A DNA stretch of 64,000 nucleotides. Source: Sporofaciens musculi (lineage in GTDB: Bacteria; Bacillota; Clostridia; Lachnospirales; Lachnospiraceae). The notes beneath the pieces are model-generated. The model searched no databases and was not told where the DNA came from. It worked only from the letters and a program-made list of their open reading frames with translations. This document shows, piece by piece, positions 56,039 to 64,000 of the stretch. Position numbers and translations under genes: made by a program. The stretch lies in contig NZ_WUQX01000001.1 of the NCBI RefSeq assembly GCF_009830285.1, forward strand, positions 4,030,501 through 4,094,500, written 5' to 3'. Position 1 is the first letter of the stretch; each line of letters begins with the position of its first letter.

Positions 56039-57105
56039 ATCGTTCTCTCTCCTGTTTTCCCATATTCCCTGGCCGCCTCCATCACCCAGTCAATCTTTTG
56101 CGGGTCTGTCGTATCCGGCACATCGCATCCGGTAGCCAGCACGTACCCTTTCTTTGCCTTTTTCCCAATCTCAATACAACTTTTTACCGCCTCACAGATT
56201 TCCTTTCTGCCGCCGTTCATCACGACCTCCACAGGGTCCACGTTTCCCGCGATTGGAATCTCATTCCCCAATTCCAATACAGCGCGCTCAAGGTCAATAA
56301 TATTGTCAAGGCTTAACTCGTTTAACTCATACTGGCATAAATATTTCCAGATACTATAAGTCTTCCCGCACATATGAAGGGATACCCTCTCATTTGTCTT
56401 AAGAAGGGCATAATCCGTAATCTCCTTCGTATATGGAAACACGAACTTCTCGTACATCTTCGGCCCAATCAGCGCCGGATTGGCAACCGGATCTGCCATC
56501 GCTATTCCAAAGCCAAACTCTGCCGCCATGTCAATACACGACTTCTGGCTCTCCGTAATCAGCCTCAACAGCCCATGAATTTCCTCCGGATATTTCCGGC
56601 AGTCTCTAAGCAGAAGCTCAACCCCTCTGAGATTCGACGCAATGGTAAAGGGCCCCCCGATGCTGACCTCTATTGGAACGATACCTTCGGCTTCTTTTGC
56701 CATAATCTCTGCTTCTCTTGCAAATGTCAGGATTCGCTCATTCTTCTTCGCATCCGCACTCTCTATATCATCCAACTGGCTATATTCTTGTATCAAGGGT
56801 TTGTCGCTAAAGGGAAGCCCCTTTTGAGGATAGATGAACCTTCCCCCTAACGCTTCCGTAATCCCTCTAGTGTTGGGGCCAATTACAATCCTGTCATAGC
56901 CATATCGGTTAAAAGCTGCAATCTCTGCCTCTGCCATCTTCTTCGGGTCATGCCAGAAATCCCATACACTGACTCCCGAAAGACCGCATTTGAACTCACC
57001 CATAAACGGGACGCAGGGAATCCGGTCATAATCCCGCCCTTCCCGAATCGCCGTTCTTCTCTCCATCGGCGTCATCTGATCCGCCTTATGCTTCTGAAGC
57101 TTCAT
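56035..57105 (-). CDS. Uroporphyrinogen decarboxylase-family protein
   Basis: A 356-aa member of the UroD/MtaA/CmuA superfamily. It contains TPMERRTAIREGRDYDRIPCVPFM, VSIGGPFTIASNLRG and VSLHMCGKTYSIW (the H-x-C part of a zinc site used by corrinoid methyltransferases of this family). The heme-pathway Arg and Asp signature of true HemE is not evident. It is therefore more likely a methyltransferase-like or lyase-like enzyme than a heme enzyme. The ATG at 57105 follows GGGAGG. It may act on the imported compound. Confidence 0.8.
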   Translation of the reverse strand: MKLQKHKADQMTPMERRTAIREGRDYDRIPCVPFMGEFKCGLSGVSVWDFWHDPKKMAEAEIAAFNRYGYDRIVIGPNTRGITEALGGRFIYPQKGLPFSDKPLIQEYSQLDDIESADAKKNERILTFAREAEIMAKEAEGIVPIEVSIGGPFTIASNLRGVELLLRDCRKYPEEIHGLLRLITESQKSCIDMAAEFGFGIAMADPVANPALIGPKMYEKFVFPYTKEITDYALLKTNERVSLHMCGKTYSIWKYLCQYELNELSLDNIIDLERAVLELGNEIPIAGNVDPVEVVMNGGRKEICEAVKSCIEIGKKAKKGYVLATGCDVPDTTDPQKIDWVMEAAREYGKTGERTI

Positions 57106-57248
57106 ATCCTGCCTCCCATATAACAAATATACAGATTAATCATATCACATCATTTCTGTATTAGACAATCATAATAATCAATGCTATTTATAGATTTATT
57201 CTATTAATAAAGTTAATTATAATTTTTATCAATTTGAAAATACCCCCC

Positions 57249-57254
57249 TATAAT
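57249..57254 (+). promoter_or_regulatory. -10 box of the second sugar importer
   Basis: TATAAT with a weak -35-like TTATCA 17 bases before it, 66 bp upstream of the lipoprotein start, divergent from the UroD gene. Confidence 0.5.
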
Positions 57255-57319
57255 ATACTTACACTGAAACAAAGTACACGAAGATATCGAGTAAAATATC
57301 ACAGAGGAGGAAAAGGATT

Positions 57320-58648
57320 ATGATGAAAAAGAAATTGTTGAGTACCTTGTTATGTACATCCATGATTGCTGCCCTTGCAGCCGGATGCGGTGGTAACGGC
57401 AACAGCGGAGGCAGCGAAGGCGGCGGCGACTCAAAGGATGATTCCGGCAAGACCACTCTGACAATGTGGCTCCCGCCGCTGGACGACGACACGGAAAACA
57501 ATTTCAAACCCTTGCTTGCAGATTTTGAGGAGGAGAATAACTGCGAAGTAAAGATAACGCTGATTCCGTGGGATACCTACGAAGAAAAATGGTCTACCGC
57601 CATCAGCGGCGGAGAAGGTCCGGACATCGGATATATGTATGCGGAAATGTACCCAACCTATATTTCCTCCGGTGCAGTCATTGACTTGACTGACATGGTA
57701 GACGACGCCGACTATGATGAATATCTGTACTTAGACCGAGGAGAGATGATGGGCGGATTATACGGAATGCCGATCGTAACCGGCGTCCCCTTTGTCCTTT
57801 ACTATAACCAGGATATTCTGGACAGCCTTGAGGAAACCGCGCCTGAAACATGGGAGGATTTTGCGCGTATCTGTGAGAAGGCCACCCAGGATACTAACGG
57901 AGACGGCAAGATTGACCAGTATGGATACGCCGTAGGATTAAACAGCGGTAACATGAGCAACCTGTATATGATGAATTCCTATATTTACAGCCTCATCTGG
58001 CAGGCAGGCGGGGACATTTACGCAGACGACCTTAAGAGCGCACGTTTCAATGACAAAAACGGCACAGAGGCAATCGAATTTTTCTTAAGCCTGAAAGACT
58101 ATATGCCGGAAAATCTCCTGTCCTTATCTGGCCAGGATGCATTTTCCACTGTATTTGGCGCAGGAAAGGCAGCCTTCGGCGTGACCCGTTCCTCTCAGTC
58201 CCATGAAACGATGTTTAAAGAGTCTTATCCTGACTTGAACTGGGATTATGTGACCTCTCTGAAAAATGAGGACTATGGAACCTTCGGCGCTGCCGATTCT
58301 CTGTCTATTATGTCAACCTGCGAGAATCCAGAGCTTGCTATGGACCTGATCAAATACATTTGCAGCTCAGAGTTTATGAACGAATACCACAAAGTAGCGC
58401 CTGGTGCGCCTCTGACTAAATCAGAGAGCTACAACGGCGATCCAAAGATGGAGCGCATTGTTACCGAGGACCGTGACAAATGGCGCCCGTTGCAGGTGGG
58501 TCCTTGTGGAAGTGAGATTCTGGAAAACCTTGCCGCCCACATCCAGTCTATAATGGAAGGAAAGATGGAGGTTCAGGAGGCATTGGATGAATCTGCTGAA
58601 TTTGCAAATGACACCTTAGATGAATACTGGGCAGATAACGAAGAATAG
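57320..58648 (+). CDS. Sugar-binding lipoprotein, second ABC importer
   Basis: A 442-aa binding protein. The signal MMKKKLLSTLLCTSMIAALAA is followed by lipobox Cys and a Gly-rich linker. TLTMWLPPLDDDTENNFKPL and GEGPDIGYMYAEMYPTYI fit the carbohydrate-binding family. GAGGAGG lies upstream at good distance. Its signal resembles that of the first importer but the mature part differs, so a separate sugar is likely. Confidence 0.93.
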   Translation: MMKKKLLSTLLCTSMIAALAAGCGGNGNSGGSEGGGDSKDDSGKTTLTMWLPPLDDDTENNFKPLLADFEEENNCEVKITLIPWDTYEEKWSTAISGGEGPDIGYMYAEMYPTYISSGAVIDLTDMVDDADYDEYLYLDRGEMMGGLYGMPIVTGVPFVLYYNQDILDSLEETAPETWEDFARICEKATQDTNGDGKIDQYGYAVGLNSGNMSNLYMMNSYIYSLIWQAGGDIYADDLKSARFNDKNGTEAIEFFLSLKDYMPENLLSLSGQDAFSTVFGAGKAAFGVTRSSQSHETMFKESYPDLNWDYVTSLKNEDYGTFGAADSLSIMSTCENPELAMDLIKYICSSEFMNEYHKVAPGAPLTKSESYNGDPKMERIVTEDRDKWRPLQVGPCGSEILENLAAHIQSIMEGKMEVQEALDESAEFANDTLDEYWADNEE

Positions 58649-58657
58649 GACAAAAAA

Positions 58658-59545
58658 ATGAAGAAAAAGAAGAACATCTTGTCCGTTCTTTCGCCTTATG
58701 CTTATATCACGCCGATATCATTGATCCTGCTTACGTTTGTGGCAGGATCTTTGATCATTGCAGTCTGTTTCAGCTTCACGAAATACAACATCATTACGCC
58801 GGCGAAATTCAACGGACTATTCAATTATCAGAAATTACTTCGGGATGACAAGCTAAAGCTGTGCATCCTGAATACGGTAAAGATTACCGTGATGGCAGTC
58901 CCCTTACAGATTATTATCTCCACAGCGCTGGCCGCGCTGATTGCCTCCAGGAAGGATACATTTCTGGGAAAATTCGCCAAAGCCGCGCTATTTATTCCAG
59001 TACTGTCCTCCAGCGCCGTAGTCGGCACCGTCTGGAAAGCCATCTTAAACGGCGGGCATCCTGCGGTCAGCTTCCTGTTCGGCCTTTTTGGAATTGACCC
59101 CACTATGCTTCTCGGAAGCAGTACCACAGCAATTATTACCCTGTCCATGATCATTGTTTGGAAAAGCATGGGTTATTACATGATTATTACCCTGTCCTCC
59201 CTGATGTCCATACCAGACAACTACTACGAGGCAGCACGGGCGGACGGCGCCAATTCCTGGTGTATTTTCTCTCAGATTACAATTCCGCTTTTAAAGCCAA
59301 CGTTGATTCTAAACACATTTCTGGCCGTCATCAGCTCCATGCAAGTGTTTGAAATCGCGTACATCACCACAGGGGGCGGGCCCTCCATGTCAACCACTAC
59401 CATGGTAATGTACGCCTATCAGCTTACCTTCAAGGGCGGCAAAGCCGGATATGCCATGACGGTTTCCAATGTCCTGATGCTGATGGTTCTGGTGGTGGTA
59501 TTGTTCCAGCAGCGTTTTATGAGACGCGAAGCTTCAGAGATATAG
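58658..59545 (+). CDS. Sugar ABC transporter permease (MalF type)
   Basis: A 295-aa permease with six helices and an EAA loop DNYYEAARADGANSWCIFSQITIPLLKPT. TYGGGPSMSTTT-like YITTGGGPSMSTTTMVMYAY before the last helices is typical of sugar importers. It follows the lipoprotein by 9 bases. Confidence 0.93.
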   Translation: MKKKKNILSVLSPYAYITPISLILLTFVAGSLIIAVCFSFTKYNIITPAKFNGLFNYQKLLRDDKLKLCILNTVKITVMAVPLQIIISTALAALIASRKDTFLGKFAKAALFIPVLSSSAVVGTVWKAILNGGHPAVSFLFGLFGIDPTMLLGSSTTAIITLSMIIVWKSMGYYMIITLSSLMSIPDNYYEAARADGANSWCIFSQITIPLLKPTLILNTFLAVISSMQVFEIAYITTGGGPSMSTTTMVMYAYQLTFKGGKAGYAMTVSNVLMLMVLVVVLFQQRFMRREASEI

Positions 59546-59557
59546 GAGGTGGCTGCG

Positions 59558-60367
59558 ATGAAGAAATTATCACATATATTGGGAAATGTTGTACTGCTTT
59601 TTACAGCCTTGCTCTGTATCCTGCCCTTTGTATACATGATACTGATGTCCCTGAAAAGTACGTTAAATGCATATGATTTCAGTTTTTCCTTATCCAATTT
59701 AACGTTTGCCCATTATCAAAACATTCTCTCAGGCGGTACCATCGGACGTTATTTTCTGAACAGCGTCATCGTCGCATTTGCAGGAGTGGCCCTGACACTT
59801 TTTACGAGCTGCACCGCCGGCTTTGCATTTGCGAAGCTGAAATTCAAGGGGAATAATAAGATTTTCCTGTTATTGATACTGACCATGATGGTGCCTTCCG
59901 AAGTAATTCTGGTACCGCTGTACATCGTGGTTCGGGGAATGGGATGGGTTAATACCTTCAAAGCCCTGATTCTTCCCCTTCCTACGGCGTTCGGCGTCTT
60001 TATTATGAGGCAGGCGATTCTCGGTATCCCTGATGAACTGCTGGAATCCGCCAGGATCGACGGCGCCTCCAACCTGAAGATTTTGTGGTCTGTCATTCTG
60101 CCTTTGGTAAAATCTGCCATGCTGACCCTTTCGATTTTTACATTTATCGGAGCATGGAATAATTTCACATGGCCGCTAATCATTACTACCAATGATACCA
60201 TGCGTACGCTGCCGTTGGCATTGACTACAATGAAAGCACAGTATGATGTGGACGTGGGGCTTTCCATGGCGTGTGCCGTAATTACGTTCCTGCCGCCGTT
60301 TATATTCTATCTTCTGTTACAGTCAAAATTCGAGGCAGGGGTTGCGTTAAACGGATTAAAAGGATGA
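59558..60367 (+). CDS. Sugar ABC transporter permease (MalG type)
   Basis: A 269-aa permease. DELLESARIDGASNLKILWSVILPLVKSA is the EAA loop and SKFEAGVALNGLKG the characteristic end. The ATG at 59558 is 8 bases after AGGAGG. No ATPase gene is in this operon, as in the first importer. Confidence 0.93.
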   Translation: MKKLSHILGNVVLLFTALLCILPFVYMILMSLKSTLNAYDFSFSLSNLTFAHYQNILSGGTIGRYFLNSVIVAFAGVALTLFTSCTAGFAFAKLKFKGNNKIFLLLILTMMVPSEVILVPLYIVVRGMGWVNTFKALILPLPTAFGVFIMRQAILGIPDELLESARIDGASNLKILWSVILPLVKSAMLTLSIFTFIGAWNNFTWPLIITTNDTMRTLPLALTTMKAQYDVDVGLSMACAVITFLPPFIFYLLLQSKFEAGVALNGLKG

Positions 60368-60409
60368 TAAAAAGAAGTGAGAGGCCGTTGTTTATACGGC
60401 TTCTCGCAC

Positions 60410-60879
60410 TGTCCATCTGTGAATTATAGTCTTTCAAAGCCTTATCTCGTTGCTCATATTCCAGACGTTTCCGTTCGTCCGCACTCAACCGCTGTAACGC
60501 TTCATACGCTTCTCCAAAATATTCGCTCGTCCCTGCCATACGCTCAAACTCCTCCCTGGTCTTTCCGTTCAAAAAACGCATCCAGTCTACAATGTCTTCC
60601 CCCGTCCTTAATTCCTTTGGCAACTTCTCCATAATTAATCCTCGTTCCATCCTTCAGTTTTACCAGGACATCCAGAATTCCAAGCTTATCGTGGGCATTC
60701 TCCCTTCGCATATGTGTAGGCAATAACTCAGTCTCCCCTATCATATCCGGCGAGATCCGCATAATAGCTGCACAAAATCCTTTCCGAACGATGGGATTTT
60801 CCATAAGTCCGCAAAAACATACGTCAACTGTCGGGGACATGATAAAATCAGTCTGCGTTCCATTCTGTGTACGAGTCAT
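60410..60879 (-). pseudogene. Decayed Rpn/PD-(D/E)XK transposase-like gene
   Basis: Two overlapping frames retain parts of one gene. The first (from 60879) begins NGTQTDFIMSPTVDVCFCGL and has ETELLPTHMRR and KLGILDVLVKLKDGTRI, the N-terminal catalytic-type region (GILDV) of Rpn nucleases. The second, in another frame from 60650, has KLPKELRTGEDIVDWMRFLNGKTREEFE and ADERKRLEYEQRDKALKDYN, the C-terminal part. About 140 codons between them are missing, so this is an internal deletion plus frame change. The area 60880-61172 shows no further gene. Confidence 0.75.
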
Positions 60880-61172
60880 AAAAAGTCTCCTTTCATTTAC
60901 AGAATACGTCCGTTCCGATTAAGAAGACTTTCAATGTATAGATTTATCATATCATAAATCAAAAGCATAGAGAAGCAAAATTTCTACATTGCGGCTAATG
61001 GCAAAATCTTCGATGCTAAGAACCTCATACTCTGTATCATTCAAATAACCAGCGAGTAATCCGGTGAACTACCGGACAGAAAATAAAAGATGAACATCTT
61101 TTAGAATTCTTAGCAAAAAGTATACCATATAAAAAGGAATGGCGCAATACCCACACACTCTATATATACTGT

Positions 61173-62048
61173 TTATACTAGTATCTTAACTTTCATCCAT
61201 GTATCATAAATATTTCTTTTAAATGCTTCTGCATCTCCAATCTCCGGAAGATTACACTGCCACATACCCTCCAGCGTCTTTCGCAAATATCCCGTCTTCA
61301 AATCTTCTTCGGAAAATGCAAATCTTCCTCTTTGCTCTGTAAACAATTCCGGATGCATCAGATACACAGCCGCCGTTACATCCCAGTTATAGAAGCCTTT
61401 GATACCATAATCCGCCTCATTATACCCAAACCAGTAATCCGTCCGTTCCCTAATATATCTGGCAATGGGCTCCTTACGTGAAAACAGCTCTCTTTTATAT
61501 TCCTCCTTGGTAAACAAGACCTTAAGACAATGATTCCCCGTAATCACTGATACATTGTTCCCATATTTCAGTACATTACAGGACGCCAGAGGGTCGCAGG
61601 AAAAATTAAGCTCATCCATAACCTTTTTTTCAAAGACCAACGGCTCTGTAATTCCGCCCATGAGCACAATTTCCTTTACCTTCTCAAAAAAATGAGCGTC
61701 CCTTTCATACGCGCCCTGGAGGTTCGTAAGAGAACCAGTTGCCAAAATAGATAACTGCCCCTGAAGCCGGTTAGCCATCTCTGCCAGATAATCCGCCGCC
61801 TCGCTGTCATAGTCTCCCTCTTCATATCCCCCGCGCTTTACCGCAATATCCTCTCTCCCTAAGTCTTTTAACATCCTGTGGATGGTCTCATACACAACCT
61901 CCAGGCGATTGTTTCCATAGGTTGCCGTAATCCCATGGATTTTTGCAGCTTCTTTACATCCAAGAAGATATAGAAGGGCAAGTCCATCATCCACATCACA
62001 GTCCTTCACCCCAAAAGTATTATCACAGTCAAATATAATGTGCTTCAT
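61173..62048 (-). CDS. Nucleoside hydrolase
   Basis: A 291-aa enzyme of the inosine-uridine nucleoside hydrolase family. IIFDCDNTFGVKDCDVDDGLALLYLLG holds the Ca-binding D cluster, an insertion splitting the usual DxDxGxDD. IVLMGGITEP and YNWDVTAAVYLMHPE match the second and final metal-site regions. It cleaves the N-glycosidic bond of nucleosides. The ATG at 62048 follows AAAGGAA. It is the last gene after an ABC importer, which suggests that the importer carries a nucleoside-like compound. Confidence 0.88.
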   Translation of the reverse strand: MKHIIFDCDNTFGVKDCDVDDGLALLYLLGCKEAAKIHGITATYGNNRLEVVYETIHRMLKDLGREDIAVKRGGYEEGDYDSEAADYLAEMANRLQGQLSILATGSLTNLQGAYERDAHFFEKVKEIVLMGGITEPLVFEKKVMDELNFSCDPLASCNVLKYGNNVSVITGNHCLKVLFTKEEYKRELFSRKEPIARYIRERTDYWFGYNEADYGIKGFYNWDVTAAVYLMHPELFTEQRGRFAFSEEDLKTGYLRKTLEGMWQCNLPEIGDAEAFKRNIYDTWMKVKILV

Positions 62049-62058
62049 CTTATTCCTT

Positions 62059-62991
62059 TCAGAAAACTCTAAATCCCACACGTTCTCCAACCTCAACTCC
62101 CATCTCATCCAGTTCCTTACTCATCATCACACAATACACCATCCCCTGGGGAGTGCCAAGCCGAATCTCTACAGTCTCCCCCATGAACACAATCTCCTCC
62201 ACAGTACAGTCATTCCCAGACGGCAGGATACGGATATCAAAAGGACGGACTCCGATTTCCCGTTCACCATCCCTGATATAATTCATCCTTCCAAAATACT
62301 CAGCCACCTCTCGGTTTACCGGATGTCTAAAAATCTCCTGAGGCGTGTCATACTGTAGAATCCTCCCTTTGCTCATCAGCGCAATCCGGTCTGAAAACTT
62401 AAGAGCCTCCTGCTTATCATGGGTCACAAGCACAGTGGTCAGCCCATTTTCACGGTGCAGCTTTCTCACCAGCTCGCCCATCTCCATGCGAAGCCTCATA
62501 TCCAACCCCGAAAACGGCTCATCCAAGAGCAAAAGCCTCGGTTCTGCCGCAAGGGACCTGGCAAGAGCGACGCGCTGCATCTGTCCTCCGGACATCTCCC
62601 GAATCCTCCGGTTTTCATATCCTGATAGCTGCACCTGCTTAAGAAGCCGTTTTACGGTTTCTTTCTGCCGTTCCTTGGGAACCTTCTTAATACTCAAGGG
62701 AAATGCAATATTCTTCCCCGCCGTCATATGGGGAAACAGCCTCAAATCTTGAAACACAATCACAGTCCCCCGCTTTTCCGGCGAAATATTGTCCATAGCC
62801 TTCCCGTTCATCTCAATACTTCCCGACTCCGTCTCCAGGAGCCCCGCTATGCTCTTAAGCAGCGTACTCTTTCCGCAGCCTGAAGCCCCCAGAAGCGACA
62901 CGAACTCTCCGTCTCCAATCTCCATGCTAATCTCTTTTAGAACCCTGGTTCTGCCAAACGATACGCTCAATTCTCCAATCCTTACGCCCAT
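62059..62991 (-). CDS. ABC transporter ATP-binding protein (PotA/FbpC type)
   Basis: A 310-aa ATPase. Walker A is LGASGCGKSTLLKSIAG, the signature REMSGGQMQRVALARSLA, Walker B RLLLLDEPFSGLD, and the switch VLVTHDKQEA. A TOBE-like C-terminal domain follows from about residue 235. This form is typical of importers for polyamine, iron, or thiamine-like substrates. The ATG at 62991 is preceded by GGAAGG. Confidence 0.92.
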   Translation of the reverse strand: MGVRIGELSVSFGRTRVLKEISMEIGDGEFVSLLGASGCGKSTLLKSIAGLLETESGSIEMNGKAMDNISPEKRGTVIVFQDLRLFPHMTAGKNIAFPLSIKKVPKERQKETVKRLLKQVQLSGYENRRIREMSGGQMQRVALARSLAAEPRLLLLDEPFSGLDMRLRMEMGELVRKLHRENGLTTVLVTHDKQEALKFSDRIALMSKGRILQYDTPQEIFRHPVNREVAEYFGRMNYIRDGEREIGVRPFDIRILPSGNDCTVEEIVFMGETVEIRLGTPQGMVYCVMMSKELDEMGVEVGERVGFRVF

Positions 62992-63033
62992 ATCCACACC
63001 TTCCTAAATACACGAAAACACTTCCATGCCAGT

Positions 63034-63846
63034 TTACGTATAAAATTCCGTATCTAAATTCCGGCTCCATCTGTCGGCAATCTTCTCAAATATCCCAAAT
63101 ACCGCCAGCGTGACCCCAAGGAATATCACACTGTACGCACATGCAATGTTCCTCTCCCCACTTAGCAGATAAGGCACCATCACCACCGTAAATGTCTTGA
63201 CCTGCCCTCCACCAATCAACAGCGTCAGAAAATACTGGCTGAATGACACAATATATGACATACTGAAGGCAGATAAAAGCACCGGAACCAGAAGCGGAAG
63301 CGTCACGCGCACAAACGCCTGCACCGCCGACGCCCCCAAAACCCTTGCCTGCTCCTCAAGCCTGTCCCCCACAGCCGCCGTTCCATCCATCATTAGGCGC
63401 ACCGCATACGGAAGGGAACAAATCAGATGGGAAACTGCCACACCCATTACTGTATTATTTAGTCCCATCTTAATGAATGTAATCTGGATTCCCATCGCAA
63501 ATACCGTTGCAGGGACCATAAAGGGAAGCACCGTCAGGAAATGGATCAGCCCCTTCCCGCGAAACTCATACAGTACCAACGCCCTGGCCGTAAGCGTACC
63601 AATGATCACCGACAACACGGCCACCACAGAAGAAATCATAATACTGGAAAGAAATATCCTTGTAAGCGTCCCGCCCTTTTGAAAGATTCCCGCAAGTGCA
63701 CGCATAGAAAACACCTGTGGAAACAAATCCGGCCATGCCCATCGCTCTGTAACCGTCCACAGCAGCATCACCACAACCGGCAGTATAATAGTAAATACAA
63801 AACATGACAAAACCATGTTTGTAACTGTAACCCTCTTTTTTCTCAC
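63034..63846 (-). CDS. ABC transporter permease (PotC-like)
   Basis: A 270-aa permease with six helices. The EAA-like loop is RLEEQARVLGASAVQAFVRVTLPLLVPV. It pairs with the permease that enters from the right edge. With the ATPase and nucleoside hydrolase it forms one operon; the binding protein would be beyond the window. Confidence 0.9.
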   Translation of the reverse strand: MRKKRVTVTNMVLSCFVFTIILPVVVMLLWTVTERWAWPDLFPQVFSMRALAGIFQKGGTLTRIFLSSIMISSVVAVLSVIIGTLTARALVLYEFRGKGLIHFLTVLPFMVPATVFAMGIQITFIKMGLNNTVMGVAVSHLICSLPYAVRLMMDGTAAVGDRLEEQARVLGASAVQAFVRVTLPLLVPVLLSAFSMSYIVSFSQYFLTLLIGGGQVKTFTVVMVPYLLSGERNIACAYSVIFLGVTLAVFGIFEKIADRWSRNLDTEFYT

Positions 63847-63866
63847 CTTTTTATCATCTCCAGCTC

Positions 63867-64000
63867 TTATTCTCTACTTGTAAGGTTTTTCAAATTTTTC
63901 CTCATCAGCACAAAATACACCCACGCACTGACCAGAGAAATCACAATAATCATCCCATTTAACGCCATCGCATAGGGTCTGTTTCTAAGGTCTGGATGCG
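63867..64000 (-). CDS. ABC transporter permease, partial (C-terminus only)
   Basis: The last 43 codons of a membrane protein, open at the right edge: PYAMALNGMIIVISLVSAWVYFVL is a final transmembrane helix and the tail is basic. Its position 20 bp before the PotC-like gene marks it as the PotB-like partner. Confidence 0.75.
   Translation of the reverse strand, partial: HPDLRNRPYAMALNGMIIVISLVSAWVYFVLMRKNLKNLTSRE

Noticed and set aside
56035-57105. HemE (true uroporphyrinogen decarboxylase)
   Set aside because: The N-terminal signature of HemE is not evident, and no heme-biosynthesis genes are near; a UroD-superfamily enzyme of other function fits better.
60980-61090. A short minus-strand frame ending in LLLYAFDL that could be a remnant gene
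   Set aside because: It has no start codon, is under 40 codons and matches nothing I recognise.
61088-61105. A hairpin AAAAGATG-AA-CATCTTTT related to that at 6200-6218
   Set aside because: The shared arms are short and AT-rich, and no flanking similarity beyond a few bases was seen; coincidence is likely.

Overview
The window looks like a chromosomal segment of a gut Firmicute, most likely a Lachnospiraceae-type Clostridium. The grounds are consensus TTGACA-17-TATAAT promoters, strong AGGAGG ribosome sites, PPi-type phosphofructokinase signatures, LytTR/GHKL signalling, several sugar ABC transporters, a GlpP antiterminator and a DUF1667-linked anaerobic glycerol-3-phosphate dehydrogenase. 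The genus cannot be fixed from the sequence alone.

Layout. 1-6084 (minus) is an AT-rich surface-sugar cluster: two stand-alone nucleotidyltransferases, a cupin, a GDPD-like enzyme, a HAD phosphatase, CDP-glucose 4,6-dehydratase, a sugar-phosphate isomerase, and a nucleotidyltransferase-kinase fusion cut by an in-frame stop. 6085-8289 holds three tandem hairpin repeats, a TnpB-family protein whose three RuvC acidic positions all look substituted, and two 26-bp palindromes around a consensus-like promoter. A TylF-type methyltransferase and a Cu/Zn SOD-like gene follow. 10043-13666 (minus) is an ABC-2 exporter with an ArsR-type regulator. 13911-18076 (plus) is a LytTR two-component system with its own ABC exporter. 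A large hybrid histidine kinase (minus) comes next, then a complete IS66-type insertion sequence with 8-bp target duplication and a frameshifted transposase.

23348-27467 is accessory: a DUF4253 fragment, a VOC protein, twin PF10127 nucleotidyltransferases, a zinc-finger membrane protein and a Panacea-type antitoxin with a coupled 41-aa ORF. 27679-31020 (plus) is an ECF sigma factor with an ABC exporter. 31074-37504 (minus) is an acyltransferase and the glycerol operon glpP-glpK-G3P dehydrogenase-FAD oxidoreductase-DUF1667, with two related terminator-like hairpins that may be GlpP targets. A pseudokinase-TPR membrane protein and an AvaI/BsoBI-type restriction-modification pair follow. Then come another tandem repeat, PPi-phosphofructokinase, a 49-aa cysteine protein, tRNA-Arg(ACG), and galT and galK with a divergent AraC regulator.

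47703-57105 (minus) is an unusual catabolic block: UroD-family protein, GNAT-like acyltransferase, sugar ABC importer, DUF4091 hydrolase-like protein, and a cytosolic molybdopterin oxidoreductase with its ferredoxin subunit. 57320-60367 (plus) is a second sugar ABC importer. A decayed Rpn-type nuclease, a nucleoside hydrolase and a PotABC-like importer close the window.

The most interesting candidate is the apparently nuclease-dead TnpB relative with its hairpin array and paired palindromes. Second is the molybdenum-enzyme/sugar-import operon.
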